From Hetaerina americana (Eukaryota; Arthropoda; Insecta; Odonata; Calopterygidae), in assembly GCA_022747635.1 (NCBI GenBank), contig JAKTNV010000115.1:1-64000 (forward strand): a DNA stretch of 64,000 bases, given 5' to 3'. Positions 12,161-22,478 of the stretch are shown here, one piece after another. The position numbers were made by a program, and so were the translations under genes. A model generated the notes under the pieces. It saw only the letters and a program-made list of their open reading frames with translations, did no database searches and had not been told where the DNA came from. Each line of letters starts with the position of its first letter. Position 1 is the stretch's first letter.

Positions 12161-15136
12161 CTATATCAGGTCCCTCTTCATCTCTGAGTACTTTCTTCCT
12201 CCCTTCATCCCGTTCAACATCCCTATCCTGTTCCTTCCCTTTCCTCTTTTGCCCAACATTCTACCCTCTATCACAGTCTTCAACATCCCACTGCCGGTCA
12301 ATACCCCCTTCAACCACTTCTCCTGCCTCCATAGGATTTCTCCCAACAAACCCCTCTCTTCGCCCACCATACCAAGTACTTCCTCATTTGTTTTCTTCTC
12401 TGTCCATTTCACCTTCTCCATTCTTCTCCACACCCACATTTCAAAAGCCTCCAATCTACGTCTATCCTCCTGCTTCAATGACCACGTTTCCGCTCCGTAC
12501 ATAGCTACGCTCCATATCAAAGTTTTTACGAGTCTTTTCTTAACATCCTTACTCAAAGTCCCTGTCATCAACTCCCTCCTCCTTGTGAAAGCCTCTTTGC
12601 CTAGCGCAATTCTTCTCCTTACGTCCCTACTACTTTGACCATGTTGGTCCAAAACACTACCGAGATACGTAAACTGTTCTACCTGCTCTAGCTTTTGCCC
12701 TCCTATTTTAATGTTAAGCTTGGCCTTTTTCTTTCTAGAAAATCGCATAACCTTTGTTTTATTAATATTGATTTTCATCCCATACCTGTCGCACTGAATT
12801 TCCAATTCACTAAGCAATGCTTGCAGTCCCTTGGCTGACTGACAAACTAAAGCTTGGTCATCAGCAAACCTAACTGATTTTACGAATTCCCCGCCCACTT
12901 TCATTCCTACCTCGAGTTCTTCCCATGCCTCTTTGATCATTTCTTCTGCGTACAGGTTGAACAGCAACGGTGATAATGGGCAACCCTGCCTTACACCCCT
13001 TCCTAACACTGCCCATCCTGACTCCCCGTTTCTCACCCTCACCTGAGCAGTCTGAGACATGTACAGGTTGCGGATAAGCCTCCTTTCCCTCCAATCTATT
13101 CCTATTTTCTGCAATATACTCATTAGTTTTTCCCAATTTACTCTATCAAACGCTTTTTCGAAATCTACGAAACAGGCAAATACCTCCTGGTTGTGTTCTA
13201 TATTCCTCTCGATTAATAATCTCACTACTGCAATGGCATCACGCGTACCTCTCCCCTTCCTAAACCCAAACTGATCATCCCCTAAGTAATCATTTGCCCT
13301 ACTCTCTATCCTTTTGTTTATGATCCTGAGAACAACCTTAGCTGCGTGGGATATCAAACTAATTGTCCTATAGTCCTCACATGACGTGGCCTTTACCTTT
13401 TTCGGAATAGGAACTAAAACTGATCTAACAAAGTCTTCCGGCCAGATTCCCTCCTCATAAATACTACGGATCAGCCCATATAGCCTCTTCCTCCCACATT
13501 TTCCCAAGCATTTCAAAAGTTCCACGGGAATGTTATCTACCCCCACGGCCTTATTTAGTTTCATCTCCCTTAATGCCCTTTCTATCTCATTGTCTAGTAT
13601 GCCTGGACCTAAGCTATCTTCCTCTACGTCATGTTCCTTTTCAATGTCTAACTTTGTTGGTCTAAGCTCTTTACTATACAGTTCTTCTACATATTCCTTC
13701 CATCTCTCTTGGATCTTTCCTGCGTCAAATATTACCTTACCGGCCTTATCTCTAACTGCTATCGTTGATCTCCCTTTCTTACTTCCCGATAAAGATTTAA
13801 CTATGCTGTAAAGCGCACCGATTTCCCCCTTCCTCTGCAGACTTTCCATATCCTCGCACTGCGTCTTCCACCATGCTTCCTTTGCTTTATTTGTTGCCCG
13901 CCTCAATTTATTGTTCAATTCTTTGTACTTCATTTTGCCTAATTCTGTATTTATATTCTTCCATTTTCGCCGCTCATCCATTTTTGTAATCATCTCATCC
14001 GTGATCCATGGTTTACGAGTCCTTTTAGCGTTAACGGTTCCAATAGTGTCTTTTGCCGCTTTAGACAACCCTTTTTTGATACATTCCCATTTTTCTTCAA
14101 TAGTACTTAGCTCTTTACCGTCCTCCATGATTTTCTCTACCGCCTGTTTGTATTCCTTTCTTTTCAACCCATTTAATGCTTCTACATTCCATTTTCTAAC
14201 TCGCCGCCCCTGCCTTATCTTTTTAAAACGTACGCTACATTTCATAACAACTAAATTGTGGTCTGAGTCCGCATCCGCTCCCGGGAAGCTGTGGGAATTT
14301 ATCACACTGTTCCTAAACCTGTGTCTAACCAGGATATAATCTAGCTGATATCTTCCCGAGTCACCTGGCATTTTCCATGTATACCTGCGTCTTTTGTGGT
14401 GTCTGAACCAAGTGTTGGTGATAACTAAGCCCTGTCTCCTGCAGAACTCAACTGCTTTCTCCCCGCGGTCATTCCTCGTGCCTAAACCGTAGTCCCCCAC
14501 CTCATCACCATCTCTTCCTTCGCCTACCGTCGCATTCCAATCCCCCATCACTATCAAATGTTTCCCTGCAGGAACAAATGCAATCATGTCCTCTAACTGA
14601 TCGTATATCCTATCGACCTCTTCTTCCTTATGGTTGCTCGGTGGCATGTATACCTGGATAATAACTAAGTTCGTCGGTTCTGCTTTTATCTCCACTAGTA
14701 GTATTCTATCCGTTACCTGCTCTATGTTGACTACGCATCTTCCTACCTCTTCATTTAATACTATGGCAACCCCTCGTTGGCTCTCGTCCCCACCGCTGTA
14801 TATTATTCTATACTTATCACTCCAGTAATCCCCGCTATCTTTCCATCTCACCTCGCATAGACCTAAAATATCTATATTTCCCCTTTCCATCTCTCGCTTA
14901 ACATTCTCCAATTTCCCCGTCCTCATCATTGTCCTAACATTCCACGTTCCTATTCTAACTAATTTGGTCTTCTTCTCCTGCGTCTTCTGTCCTGCTGCTG
15001 CTGGTTTTCCCTTGCAAGGGTTTCGTGGGATGACGACCGCGGAAGCCTTGCCTCCCCCGCTGCCGGGCACGACACACGGCCGATTGGGCCGAGCCCCGTG
15101 GTTGCCAGGACTCAAAATATCTCTATTGTCCATCAT
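12161..15136 (-). CDS. Endonuclease-reverse transcriptase of RTE-type LINE (991 aa, intact)
   Basis: Single polyprotein for target-primed reverse transcription. An apurinic-type endonuclease occupies about residues 60-300, with TWN (64-66), E95, GDWNAT (198-203), LDYILV (about D266) and SDHN (291-294), so its catalytic residues all look present. The reverse transcriptase (about 570-800) has PIPKK, YRTISLISHAAKVVLRIINK, GFRKGRGTRD, CFVDFEKAFD (Asp658), GVRQGCPLSPLLFNLYAEE and catalytic FADD (757-760). The C-terminal region has the usual AEAF/EMWVWRRM-like segment (RRRLEAFEMWVWRRM). No stop or frameshift. The start at 15136 is the first Met of the frame. Clade assignment to RTE is by motif resemblance and length. 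Confidence 0.93.
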   Translation of the reverse strand: MMDNRDILSPGNHGARPNRPCVVPGSGGGKASAVVIPRNPCKGKPAAAGQKTQEKKTKLVRIGTWNVRTMMRTGKLENVKREMERGNIDILGLCEVRWKDSGDYWSDKYRIIYSGGDESQRGVAIVLNEEVGRCVVNIEQVTDRILLVEIKAEPTNLVIIQVYMPPSNHKEEEVDRIYDQLEDMIAFVPAGKHLIVMGDWNATVGEGRDGDEVGDYGLGTRNDRGEKAVEFCRRQGLVITNTWFRHHKRRRYTWKMPGDSGRYQLDYILVRHRFRNSVINSHSFPGADADSDHNLVVMKCSVRFKKIRQGRRVRKWNVEALNGLKRKEYKQAVEKIMEDGKELSTIEEKWECIKKGLSKAAKDTIGTVNAKRTRKPWITDEMITKMDERRKWKNINTELGKMKYKELNNKLRRATNKAKEAWWKTQCEDMESLQRKGEIGALYSIVKSLSGSKKGRSTIAVRDKAGKVIFDAGKIQERWKEYVEELYSKELRPTKLDIEKEHDVEEDSLGPGILDNEIERALREMKLNKAVGVDNIPVELLKCLGKCGRKRLYGLIRSIYEEGIWPEDFVRSVLVPIPKKVKATSCEDYRTISLISHAAKVVLRIINKRIESRANDYLGDDQFGFRKGRGTRDAIAVVRLLIERNIEHNQEVFACFVDFEKAFDRVNWEKLMSILQKIGIDWRERRLIRNLYMSQTAQVRVRNGESGWAVLGRGVRQGCPLSPLLFNLYAEEMIKEAWEELEVGMKVGGEFVKSVRFADDQALVCQSAKGLQALLSELEIQCDRYGMKININKTKVMRFSRKKKAKLNIKIGGQKLEQVEQFTYLGSVLDQHGQSSRDVRRRIALGKEAFTRRRELMTGTLSKDVKKRLVKTLIWSVAMYGAETWSLKQEDRRRLEAFEMWVWRRMEKVKWTEKKTNEEVLGMVGEERGLLGEILWRQEKWLKGVLTGSGMLKTVIEGRMLGKRGKGRNRIGMLNGMKGGRKYSEMKRDLI

Positions 15137-15402
15137 ATTTTTCTAGGGAATGATAATTGAGGTGGTTTCCCGTTGCCTTCCTCAATAGTGTTTTTAACGT
15201 GACACCATCACTTACTGGCCGCCCCACTGGGGTCAGACGCCATTGCAGCCGCCTCACTGAGGAACAGACGCTGCGTGGACTACCTTTCGTCTGGCTCCTA
15301 ACCTTCGACCTATCTGGCATGGGTGACCCTACCAGGAGCAATTTTTATTACTCCCGCCAGTACAGCTCTAGGGGTCATCGGAACGCACAAGCCCTTCCAC
15401 CA

Positions 15403-15442
15403 CGTCAAGGTTGTAGTCCGGGGAGGGACTACAACCTTGACG
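15403..15442. repeat. Perfect 16-bp inverted repeat at the 5' end of the LINE
   Basis: CGTCAAGGTTGTAGTC at 15403-15418 and its exact reverse complement at 15427-15442 are separated by 8 nt. It lies at the extreme 5' end of the element next to the TA tract. A diverged trace of one arm (CTTGTAGTCCACCATGAGCG) is seen near 17090-17110 in another copy, so the hairpin arm belongs to the family. Confidence 0.85.
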
Positions 15443-15459
15443 AGGGTATATATATAGAG

Positions 15460-15520
<61 letters not shown>
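15443..15520. repeat. (TA)n microsatellite at the 5' end of the LINE
   Basis: About 60 bp of pure TA (15462-15520), preceded by an interrupted GGGTATATATATAGAGGG. It mirrors the TA tract at the other end of the element. Confidence 0.95.
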
Positions 15521-15524
<4 letters not shown>

Positions 15525-16169
15525 CGTGTGTATGCATGCATATGCATACATTCAAACATGAAAACCCGCCATATAGCGAACAAATATTCATTCATATGGA
15601 AGTAGAAATAAGGATAAGAGATAGGAACACATTTGAAATACAAACACGTGAGAGTTGTGGAAGGCGGAATCGAGCAGATCACAAGTGCAAAAATAATTCC
15701 TTGATCGGGACTTGAATCACGGATCTATCGACTTGCCGGACCGATACTCTTGTGTTTACAATATGCAGCGAGGTCACTGATGAACTTTAATGCCTAATAA
15801 CCATGTACGAATACTAACTAACGCAAGACTAGGTAACACGTGGCTCTCTAATTATTTAAAAAATAGTCAATAAGCACTTCCTCACCTTCTAATCTTCATC
15901 CACCCCATTACGACTTCATTATACGACCTCGACTCGTACTACCAAATATTTTCTTTGAGAAACACACAATTTCTTCCATAGAAGAATCATACACACTGTC
16001 TTTACCTAAACCCACCACATGCCCTTGTGAGAGATTGTAGGGTAAAATTTAGGCACACCAACCTAATCCTGGTTAGTTGTCTGTTTACACATTTGAATCT
16101 AACTAAATCGTTGAATCTGATTTTATATTAATCAATGGTACTCTTTCATCTACTCTACAGGCATTTTAT
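15521..16169. other. Intergenic, nothing recognised
   Basis: Sequence between the intact LINE and the deleted copy. A stretch at 15660-15780 (GGGACTTGAATCACGGATCT) is faintly tRNA-like but too poor to call. Confidence 0.4.
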
Positions 16170-17110
16170 TATTATTGGTAATTTATTGGTTAAGCTACAC
16201 AGCGGTTCAATAATTACCTTTCCTCTCCCACAAAACACAACCAGAAATCCAGAACTGCATGATACTCTTCACACACCACGTGACTTATTAACTTGGCATT
16301 TATTATTTAACCTAGGATTTATCTTTCCCGGAAACCGCATAACCTTTGTCTTGGTAACATTCATTCTTATCCCATACCTATCGCACGGACTTTCTAATAC
16401 GCTCAGTAATGCTAGCAAGCCTTCGGCTGACTGACGAACCAAATCTTGATCATTCACAAACAGAATTGATTTTATGAATTCCCCACCGAATTTAATCCCT
16501 ATCTCAAGTTATTCCCATGTCTCATTAACCATTTCCTTCACATACGAGCTCAATTACTTATCCCAATCAAAATAGAATGTTTTGATGGGCTCTCCAAATA
16601 TAATACTCTTTTTTACTATTTGCATTTCAGTAGTACGCTCGATCCGCGTTTATCCTTCTCTCTTTTCAAACATTCCCTCAGTAATCCCAGTTGTTCCGCT
16701 TTCTTTAAATCCCATTTAAGATAAACCTAACAAGCCAATCTTTATTTCCACATTTATTACAGCCTAGCTCCCAATTTCTAAATTTTTTATCCACTTCTGC
16801 ATTTTATTTTCTGCTATAATTGGCTTGATTGTGTAAACCTTTCTCCTTCACTGTCGGGATTTTCATTCTTCCTATTAGGCTGAGCCCCTTTTTTAGTTTT
16901 TTTAACATGACACCATCACTTTAACTGTCGTCCCCGTAGAGTCTAATGCCTTTTTCCGTGCTTCACTGAGGGTTAGACCCTGCGCGGACTGCCTTTCGTT
17001 TGCTTCCTCGCCTTCCTGAGGCGGAGAATCATATCATGTATTCTCACCAGTACAGCTCTGCTTACCTTTGGAGCAATTCAATCGCATGAAACTTGTAGTC
17101 CACCATGAGC
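16170..17110 (-). mobile_element. Internally deleted RTE-type LINE copy
   Basis: A 3'-end fragment (about 16170-16250) is followed by the RT-domain segment (16280-16560; minus-strand LVRQSAEGLLALLSVLESPC, then VTKTKVMRFPGK). After about 300 bp of unclear sequence comes a 5' UTR segment (about 16880-17110) matching 15185-15440, for example TTTTTAACATGACACCATCA. It is read as one copy with large deletions, though separate fragments are possible. Confidence 0.7.
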
Positions 17111-17229
17111 GTCGTTTAATTTTTTTAACGTTAGCTTTGATTTTTTAAGTTTTTATAGTTATATCTGGTGTAGCATACTTTAAATTAAATAGATTCAAAG
17201 AAGTCCAACTAATAATTAATTATTGGACG

Positions 17230-17590
17230 TGAAATGCTTGGAAATTTTCTGTCTATTGGGAAAGGTCGTGAAAAAATTTTTCTTCAAAGAAAAATTTCGA
17301 GGGGAACGGGATGGTGCGTAGGCTTCCTACCGAGAAGGCCCGGGTTCAAATCCTGGAGACTACAAATATTTTTTCAGTGGTATCCCGATCCCTACTTGAG
17401 GTGCTCTGTGGAAAGCATTTTGAGTGAGGATGTCAGATGGGACGTTAAACTGCGGACCTCTTGGCGCCTTTCGACGAGAGTAGGCTAATTCTGACGCCGG
17501 GTTTCTCTCCACCCTTCCTTTCCCAACCATCCCTAATGGTGTAACGGACCTCAGCTGTCAGTCACCTCCCATAAAAACTACTACTGCTAC
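17230..17590 (+). mobile_element. Second tRNA-derived SINE type
   Basis: The tRNA-like part is GGATGGTGCGTAGGCTTCCT then CCCGGGTTCAAATCCTGGAG (B box). A GC-richer body follows with GATGTCAGATGGGACGTTAA and GACCTCTTGGCGCCTTTCGA. It ends in CTACTACTGCTACTAA simple repeats. The body differs from the main SINE family. Confidence 0.6.
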
Positions 17591-18158
17591 TAAATAATTC
17601 CGAGAACGATAATTCTGTAAATAATAGTTCAGCAAGGAAAAATCTTCTCTTCTATGCTGCTGATGTTTTTATAATTAACTAAATGGGAAGTGAGAGATAT
17701 ATGTCAAAGGTTTTGTATTGAACAACCAGGTTCCATACGGTTGGGTGAAATACTAGTATGTGCATTTTTTCATGGTTCATAAGCCATTTGAGGGAACAAA
17801 AAATCGCATGAAAAGCATTTTAAGGGTGAAATAATTTGAGAATTCCTAGGGCATTCGTAGAGGGATAAATTCTGCTCCATGTTTGTTAGCATTTTCCGAC
17901 TCGGAAACATGATTTCTCTCCAACTTTTAGAAATCATTAAAATCAATCTATAATGGCCTAATGACATAAGTCATGTTGCCCAAGTTCAGCGCTCAACAAC
18001 TAATTTGGACTCAAACATGAAAAAGTATTAAAAATAATAGCAATGAGCATCCCTCATGAGTCAAACTGTTCATGTTTAGGAGCTTTAGATATTTTACCTC
18101 ATTCGCATCGTGGATCATTACTGCTGGTTATCGCCTTATCTTGCCACAGTTACTCGTG
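17591..18158. other. Intergenic, nothing recognised
   Basis: AT-rich; no coding or repeat signal seen. Confidence 0.45.
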
Positions 18159-18400
18159 TCAACCCTAAGGTTGGTTTTGATAGGTGAGAATAGAGCTTAC
18201 CTAGTGCTAAGCTCTATACGGTGTGTGAAATTCACACGTCAGGGGTGGTGAGTTAGTTCACTTTTCTGTTCCACCAGTGGTTTCCCATGAGGATCTGAAC
18301 CCAAAATATCACACAGCTTGATTGAAGCTGAGGGTACCTGGGAATGGAACCCAGGCCCTTTGCTCAGCAGGTGAATGCTGGATTACCTCGTCCCCATCAT
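18159..18400 (-). mobile_element. tRNA-derived SINE, same family, minus strand
   Basis: Read on plus as the complement: tail CAACCCTAAGGTTGGTTTTG, body GTGTGTGAAATTCACACG and CACACAGCTTGATTGAAGCT, then the head with TGGGAATGGAACCCAGG (B-box complement). Confidence 0.8.
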
Positions 18401-20121
18401 TTCATCATGCTCTTCAAAATAGTGCAATCTATCAATTAGTTCTCAGCGTTCAGATTTTCAGTTAAGAGTTTTTTAATTCAGTAGAAAGTTATAATTTTCT
18501 TGCAAATATTAATGATTGTATTAAGTTTCCGTAAATTTTCAACCGTCAATTACATTTAAATGGGATGCATAAAATTGAATAATTTAACTAATTGAATACA
18601 CTTTAAAGCAAAGGAACTTTTAAAATACGCCATACACTCCCGTCTTTTTTGTTATGATTTCACCTTTGGTTTTTATTTAACTCCCAAAATTCCACATTTT
18701 GGGAGCTAAATATCCATCCATCTCAGGTCTCCTATATAATAGCCTTTCGCTAATAATTCTATCACCTTGGGAAATAAGATCAACAACGTCACTAAAAATA
18801 AAAGCCCTTTTTTAATTACTCCAATTCTCAGGTCTCAACGAATTTTGTGACCCCAACGACTACCAAAAACATTATTTAGAGAAGAGGGAATTACGTATAA
18901 AAAAGATATAATCACGTTTTTTCCTCTGAAACAATAATTATTATATATTTTGCACGTAATGTGAAATAATTCATGGACTCTTCCATTAAAGCTCGAAGGA
19001 AAAATAAAAAGGATTTGAAATAAGGAAATTTTTCTTCGCAGAGACTAAAAGAGCTTCACTCGTCTGCACGGAAGTTTCACACACATCTGCCTTTACTTAG
19101 GGCTGAATTTTTACTCCATTCCGAGGGACTGAACACTTCCGATATTCTGTTGGAGACGACTCCGAGGTGCGGTCAGAATCACCCCCGGCTGGAGGGCAGT
19201 TGCGAATTACGGGAACGGAATGTGAAAGAGAAAAATAAGTCAACGCCAGAAGCGTAAAAGAACAAAAGTTCCTGTTTAAGACAAGCGTTTGAGATTGATC
19301 AAAATTTCAGCTCCACCGAGGGAATGGGAAATAGCGGACGGAATTCTGCCCGAGGATAATTATTCGAATCCATGGAATGATGAGGCATGGGTACAATAAA
19401 ATGGATTTCATTTGAGATGTTTTGTCAGGACTTTTCTTTCGGGGAAATGAACAAACTATAACGGTTGGAACAGAATATGCGGAAATGGCGCGGCACGAAT
19501 AGGCACACCTACTTCTACGATGCGGGTTCCACACCGAGTTGAATAAAATGGTGCCATCGTAAAATCTCTCCCACTCTCTTTCTCTCTCTCTTTCTCTCTC
19601 TTGCTCCTCCTGTGGCATTAAAATATCACCACTCGGTGATCATCAATTTTACCACAATCTTAACCCGTTCTTCTGGAAGGTCGCGATTGGTGAAAGCCCT
19701 TCTTAATTACTTATTTTCCTATTTTTTTATACCCTGCTCACACCGGAAAGATCTACAAAAGATACCCCTCGGCACCTGAGAAAAGCTTATAATCCATTTC
19801 TGGTGTTCGGCATCTTCGCGGAATTCTTATAGCAGATAATTTTCCAGAAACATAAAGTTGAAATTAATGACGTCCAGTTTATTGCACCCACTCTAGATTT
19901 TTCGTCTCGGGATTTTTCAGCCGAATTGTGGAAGTATTTCTGGGGCACCTGAAAACTTTAATACATTAAACTCAAACAAAACTGAATTGAAACGAAAAAG
20001 TTTTGCAACTGCAGCTTGGTACAAATTGCATCAAATTTATGCAACAATGCGATGATTCGGATTTTACTAAGATCGTAGAGATCACTGGGCTCTGCCCATT
20101 CATTAGCTGACCGAGAGGCAG
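18401..20121. other. Intergenic, nothing recognised apart from a CT microsatellite
   Basis: AT-rich to 19020, then of mixed composition. No conserved protein motif in any frame. Confidence 0.45.
19568..19605. repeat. (CT)n-rich microsatellite
   Basis: Repeated CTCTCTTTCTCTCTCTCTTT blocks; they give a spurious Arg-Glu repeat frame on the minus strand. Confidence 0.85.
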
Positions 20122-20146
20122 TTTGTGTGTGTGTGTGTGTGTGTGT
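20122..20146. repeat. (GT)n microsatellite before a SINE
   Basis: Pure GT repeat immediately upstream of the SINE at 20147. Confidence 0.9.
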
Positions 20147-20430
20147 GGTGGGCCGCGGTAGTCCAGGGGTAGAGCGTTGGACTACTGACTGGAGGGTCCG
20201 GGCTCGAGTCCCGGACAAGCCGCTATGGGCACCTGAAGCTCCACCCAAGCTATTTGATTTTTCGGGTACCAGATCTTCCCGGGAAACCATAACCGGCACA
20301 GGGAAATGAATTGACCCCCCTACCCTGATGTGTGAATTTCACAAGCCTGATAGGGCTTAGAACTGGGTGAACTCTACCATCACCTACCAAACCGACCTTC
20401 GGGTTAATTACTGTTTTTATGGTTATATTA
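20147..20430 (+). mobile_element. tRNA-derived SINE (best-preserved copy)
   Basis: The tRNA-like head is GGCCGCGGTAGTCCAGGGGT with B-box-like GGGCTCGAGTCCCGG. A body follows with CACCTGAAGCTCCACCCAAG, GTGTGAATTTCACAAGCC and TAGGGCTTAGAACTGGGTGA. The tail is AACCGACCTTCGGGTTAATT. It is preceded by (GT)n at 20122-20146. The head could fold like a tRNA but is followed by the repeat body shared with other copies, so it is not a tRNA gene. Confidence 0.82.
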
Positions 20431-20489
20431 TACGGCGATAGGCTGAAAACTATTGCGCAACTGTTTGTACACCACAAACAAAATGACTT

Positions 20490-21130
20490 TCATAAGCACT
20501 CCTGGTGGCATGAGGAAGTAACATTCCCCCTAAACACGCATGCGCAGGTTTGAGGTCGTTACATTTATCCAGTGTATTTTGAGAAGCGCAAGTACGGAGA
20601 CGTGTTCTAGTGTTATGCCAACGCGAGTTAGCCAGCGTGCTGTCATCGAATTTTTACCTTCACCTCCTTGTCCGAGGTGTAATGATTATCCTTGACGTGT
20701 CTCTTGAGTTGAGGAAAAAAATAAAAATCGCAAGGCACAAGATCGGGGCAATAAGGTTTTTTTTTGCTCTCGTCTGTGAAACGGTGTGGTACCCATCGTG
20801 CACAGGTTTTAAGGTATCCCAATAGCTCGATAATGAAGCCGACACGTTCCTTGGATATTCCAACATGGTTTGCGATACAGTTTTGAGTGATTCGCCGGTC
20901 ATTTTTAATAAAATCTTCGGCGAGTTTGCGATGTTCATCGTCTGTGGCAGTGATCGGACGTCCACTGCGTGTTTTATCAACAATTATGGATTTTCCAGGC
21001 TCGCAACCACGAAATTTCAGGACCCATTGATTTACAGTAGACTTATCAACAGCATCGCCACTATAAACAGCCTTTAAACGACGATGAATCTCAGTAGGAG
21101 TCACTTTTTCAGCAGTTAAAAATTCGAAAA
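20490..21130 (-). mobile_element. Rearranged mariner element, transposase core deleted and inverted
   Basis: On the plus strand, ATG at 20615 opens MPTRVSQRAVIEFL, a mariner transposase N-terminus. The rest is on the minus strand: FEFLTAEKVTPTEIHRRLKA down from about 21135, with KFRGCEPGKS, SGRPITATDDEHRKL and GISKERVGFIIELLGY. It jumps after RWVPHRFTDES straight to PYCPDLVPCDFYFFPQLKRH and NHYTSDKEVK. The catalytic centre with the first two acidic residues is missing. The inversion breakpoints both fall in CGAATTTTTA (20647-20656, and its complement at 21117-21126). The terminal inverted repeats are not identified. Confidence 0.82.
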
Positions 21131-21150
21131 CAGAGAATATCATGAATGAG
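20643..21150 (-). pseudogene. Mariner transposase pseudogene (open but internally deleted)
   Basis: The reading frame is uninterrupted for about 160 mariner residues but lacks the middle of the DDE/D domain, including the HDNxxxH-type motif, and its first 14 codons are on the opposite strand. The reading frame extends upstream into LINE sequence past 21130. It cannot encode an active transposase. Confidence 0.8.
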
Positions 21151-21305
21151 GGAAAAGAGCTGAGTACTACTGAGTAAAACTGAAAATATATCAAAAAAGG
21201 GATATTGAAAGCCGAAAAGAAACTATAGGAACCGTAAATGAGAAAAGGACAAGGAAACCATGTATCACGGCTGAGATGATTAGAAAGATAGATGAGAGAA
21301 GTCAT
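21131..21305 (+). mobile_element. RTE-type LINE fragment abutting mariner
   Basis: It encodes remnants of the LINE residues about 335-390: GKELSTTE and, after a frameshift, ETIGTVNEKRTRKP, ITAEMIRKIDER. It begins within about 5 bp of the end of the mariner sequence, marking a junction. Confidence 0.75.
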
Positions 21306-22208
21306 TCAATGCTAAGTAAAATGTAATCCAATTAAGACAAAATACGGCACATATTTGTGAAACTGTGTTCAATTTTCTTTAATATTTAATTTATGTGAAA
21401 AATGTATGACTTATTTTTCATGTTATAGTGAGATGCAGAGTGAGAAATGACCTCAATGTACACTGCTAGATTATTCTGATTATATCTGCAAAGAAAAACT
21501 GGAGACGAACATATGTTGTTGACCATTGGATTCCATCGTTGATACTTACATGAAGGCGTCGTAATCCATCAATAAATTTCCCGCAATCCTCTGTAGCTAC
21601 TCGTTTATTCTCGGATGTATCTCTTATGCTCACAAGTTTTTCTTGGTTCGAGTTTAGGTTTACAAATCTGAGAAAAAGAATGCGCATCTTCCTCGGATTG
21701 ATCTAGAGCATGTGTTGGCATCAATAGTCATATCAAAATGGCATGCTATTCCAATTAAGAAAGAAAATCACAGCCACAATTTTGACTTAGTTCTGTTCTT
21801 TGATAACTACCCCAAATAAACGGATTCCCTAATTAGCTCAAATGGCCTAAGTAACCGGAAACCGTTGATAAAAGAAATCACGGTATCAGTAGAATGTGAC
21901 TTAACTAAACACTAGATACTGTGATGTAAGAAAAGAAGGGGATATACGAGAAGTTCACATGTATCGCAGGCCAGTATTTTTCAGCCGGTAGTATGCGTAC
22001 CGTCCGTCGTGCGGGAGGTGTTGTTTGGTGATTTGCATCGAGGATTTCAAGAAAGATTTTAAAATATGAATACAGTGAGCCCTGGCAAAGTAGCTTCAAA
22101 AACTCATAATTCGCATTATAGATAATTCGTTAAATTTTTTATTCAACTTGTAATTAGGTATATGTTTTTCTCTCCACAATATTCTTCGTAATTATAGTTA
22201 GTTATTGG
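21306..22208. other. Intergenic, nothing recognised
   Basis: AT-rich; short frames without domains. Confidence 0.45.
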
Positions 22209-22478
22209 TGGTACGGGGTGTGGTTGTCTAGTAGTTAGAGAGCTGGGTTACCCACCGGAGGGCCCATGTTTGATTCCAGGTGACGCCTCTTGACATTCTC
22301 AGCTTCACCCAAGCTGTGCGATATTTTTGGAAGAGAAACCATGGGCGGCATAGTGAAAAGAACTGACCCCACTTCTTTGATGTGTGAATTTTACACTCCG
22401 TATAGGACTCACAGTATTAGGTGAGCTCCATCCTCACCTATCAAACTTCAGTTTGATTCCTGTGGTGTGTGTGTGTGA
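22209..22478 (+). mobile_element. tRNA-derived SINE, same family
   Basis: The head is GTGTGGTTGTCTAGTAGTTA with B-box GTTTGATTCC. The body has AGCTTCACCCAAGCTGTGCG, ATGTGTGAATTTTACAC and TATTAGGTGAGCTCCATCCT. The tail ends CAGTTTGATTCCTG followed by (GT)n. Confidence 0.8.

Noticed and set aside
15310..15591. Repetitive Tyr-Ile frames in the TA tract as protein
   Set aside because: Pure translation of a (TA)n microsatellite.
20160..20222. A genuine tRNA gene
   Set aside because: The tRNA-like head continues into the repeat body shared by several other loci, so it is a SINE head.
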